Assembly: GCA_904501775.1 (NCBI GenBank)
Contig: CAJGCJ010000113.1
Location: 1-6,111 of the forward strand
From: an uncultured Bacteroidaceae bacterium
GTDB taxonomy: Bacteria; Bacteroidota; Bacteroidia; Bacteroidales; Bacteroidaceae
Length of the DNA stretch: 6,111 nucleotides
Direction of reading: 5' to 3'
Shown in pieces: positions 5,727-6,111 of this stretch. A program made the translations under genes and the position numbers. The notes beneath the pieces were generated by a model, which saw only the letters and a program-made list of their open reading frames with translations, did no database searches and had not been told where the DNA came from. Every line of letters starts with the position of its first letter. Position 1 is the first letter of the stretch.

Positions 5727-5740
5727 GTTACTCCCTTTTT
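5720..5740 (+). terminator. Weak terminator-like hairpin at the convergent stop codons
   Basis: Bases 5720-5727 pair with 5731-5738 with one mismatch around the loop TTA, and T5736-5740 follows as a T-run. It spans both the radical SAM stop (5724-5726) and the stop of the convergent gene (5728-5730). It is the only candidate for ending the radical SAM transcript and is marginal. Confidence 0.3.
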
Positions 5741-6015
5741 GTATAGTCGTTGCGTATCTTTATTATGCAAATGATTATACTGCATGCCGATGTTATGAGG
5801 TTGGTTATAAAGAGTGGCCATAGTATATGTGGCTTATGCAGTATGCCTTGTATCATGAAGAAGATGGCTCCTATTGCCATCATTATGAATGCCGGCAGGG
5901 CTATTCCGTCGGTATTGCGTGTGCGGATTGTCTTTATAGCTTGAGGAACAAAGCCCAGTATCAGTGAGATACCTGCAATGTATCCGCATATTTCAAATAT
6001 AATTCCATTCTCCAT
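5728..6015 (-). CDS. SemiSWEET-type small transporter (PQ-loop / MtN3 family)
   Basis: A 95-residue inner-membrane protein with three predicted helices, about 8-29, 40-59 and 66-88, matching the one three-helix bundle of SemiSWEETs, which dimerise to form a sugar path. The PQ motif is P24-Q25 in G-F-V-P-Q, followed by the basic linker K28-T-I-R-T-R; T71-N72 in helix 3 carries the conserved asparagine. The tryptophan/tyrosine-glycine usually found in helix 2 is replaced by F53 and Q56-G57, so substrate preference may differ from the studied sugar transporters; the substrate is inferred from the family only. Its ATG at 6015 and first 15 codons lie inside the terminal palindrome. The sequence upstream of it in this window may therefore not be genuine, and no promoter can be assigned. 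Its stop lies one base from that of the convergent radical SAM gene. Confidence 0.88.
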   Translation of the reverse strand: MENGIIFEICGYIAGISLILGFVPQAIKTIRTRNTDGIALPAFIMMAIGAIFFMIQGILHKPHILWPLFITNLITSACSIIICIIKIRNDYTKRE

Positions 6016-6111
6016 ATATAACAGTATCGGGGTGTTAATTAATTAACACCCCGATACTGTTATATATGGAGAATGGAATTATATTTGAAATATGCGGATA
6101 CATTGCAGGTA
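5970..6111. repeat. 142-bp perfect spacerless palindrome at the window end
   Basis: Arms 5970-6040 and 6041-6111 (71 bases each) are exact reverse complements with no spacer, and the match runs to the last base of the window, so it could extend further. The left arm holds the first 15 codons and leader of the SemiSWEET gene; the right arm mirrors them, with an ATG at 6066 on the plus strand. The inner part, about 6016-6065, resembles the other terminator hairpins in this window (a GC block, CGGGGTG/CACCCCG, flanked by AT). The most likely explanation is a natural hairpin at which the assembly folded back on itself. Confidence 0.95.

Noticed and set aside
6066..6111. Start of a second, plus-strand SemiSWEET gene in the right arm of the palindrome
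   Set aside because: It is an exact mirror of 5970-6015 that stops at the window edge. It gives no independent evidence for a second gene and is best explained by assembly fold-back.
1..6111. CRISPR array, toxin-antitoxin, defence or biosynthetic cluster
   Set aside because: There are no spaced direct repeats, no small gene pairs with such motifs and no nuclease, transposase or peptide-synthesis genes; all substantial frames are accounted for by housekeeping, envelope and one orphan radical SAM gene.

Overview
The window looks like an ordinary chromosomal segment of a Bacteroidota, order Bacteroidales (Bacteroides/Prevotella/Muribaculaceae-like). Four things point there. The promoters fit the TTTG / TAnnTTTG pattern, most clearly upstream of the tRNA gene. 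Shine-Dalgarno sequences are mostly absent. RsmI is the short form without the C-terminal extension. The Tdk, RsmI and lipoprotein sequences have the character of that group. The sequence starts inside a gene and ends inside a perfect palindrome, so it is probably a whole short (metagenomic) contig rather than a cut from a longer one.

Layout from left to right. (1) The 3' end of a TonB-family energy transducer (+) meets a convergent YjjG-type HAD nucleotidase (-) at a perfect 20-bp-stem hairpin that can serve both as a terminator. (2) A leftward set, rsmI, then a coiled-coil lipoprotein, then the HAD gene, with a hairpin between the last two. rsmI starts from a TAnnTTTG element in a 186-bp divergent intergenic region. 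(3) Rightward from the same region, tdk (thymidine kinase) overlaps an AI-2E/PerM-family membrane protein by 11 nt. (4) A tRNA-Lys(UUU) with its own textbook Bacteroides promoter and a very strong 3' hairpin. (5) A radical SAM/SPASM-type protein (+), whose true start is downstream of the tRNA, abuts a convergent SemiSWEET-type small transporter (-) with one base between the stop codons. (6) The last 142 bases are a perfect spacerless palindrome that mirrors the 5' end of the SemiSWEET gene.

Functional links are modest. RsmI modifies 16S rRNA. Tdk (thymidine/deoxyuridine salvage) and the YjjG-like enzyme (removal of phosphate from pyrimidine nucleotides) act in opposite directions on related metabolites. 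TonB, the PerM-like protein, the lipoprotein and SemiSWEET belong to the envelope. The radical SAM protein has no recognisable substrate gene beside it.

I do not see a new defence, mobile or biosynthetic system here. The strongest anomaly is the terminal palindrome, most likely an assembly fold-back around a natural terminator hairpin. After that come the dyad over the tdk promoter, the hairpin that seems to leave the HAD gene without its own promoter, and the orphan radical SAM gene. No stretch longer than about 190 bases lacks a gene.
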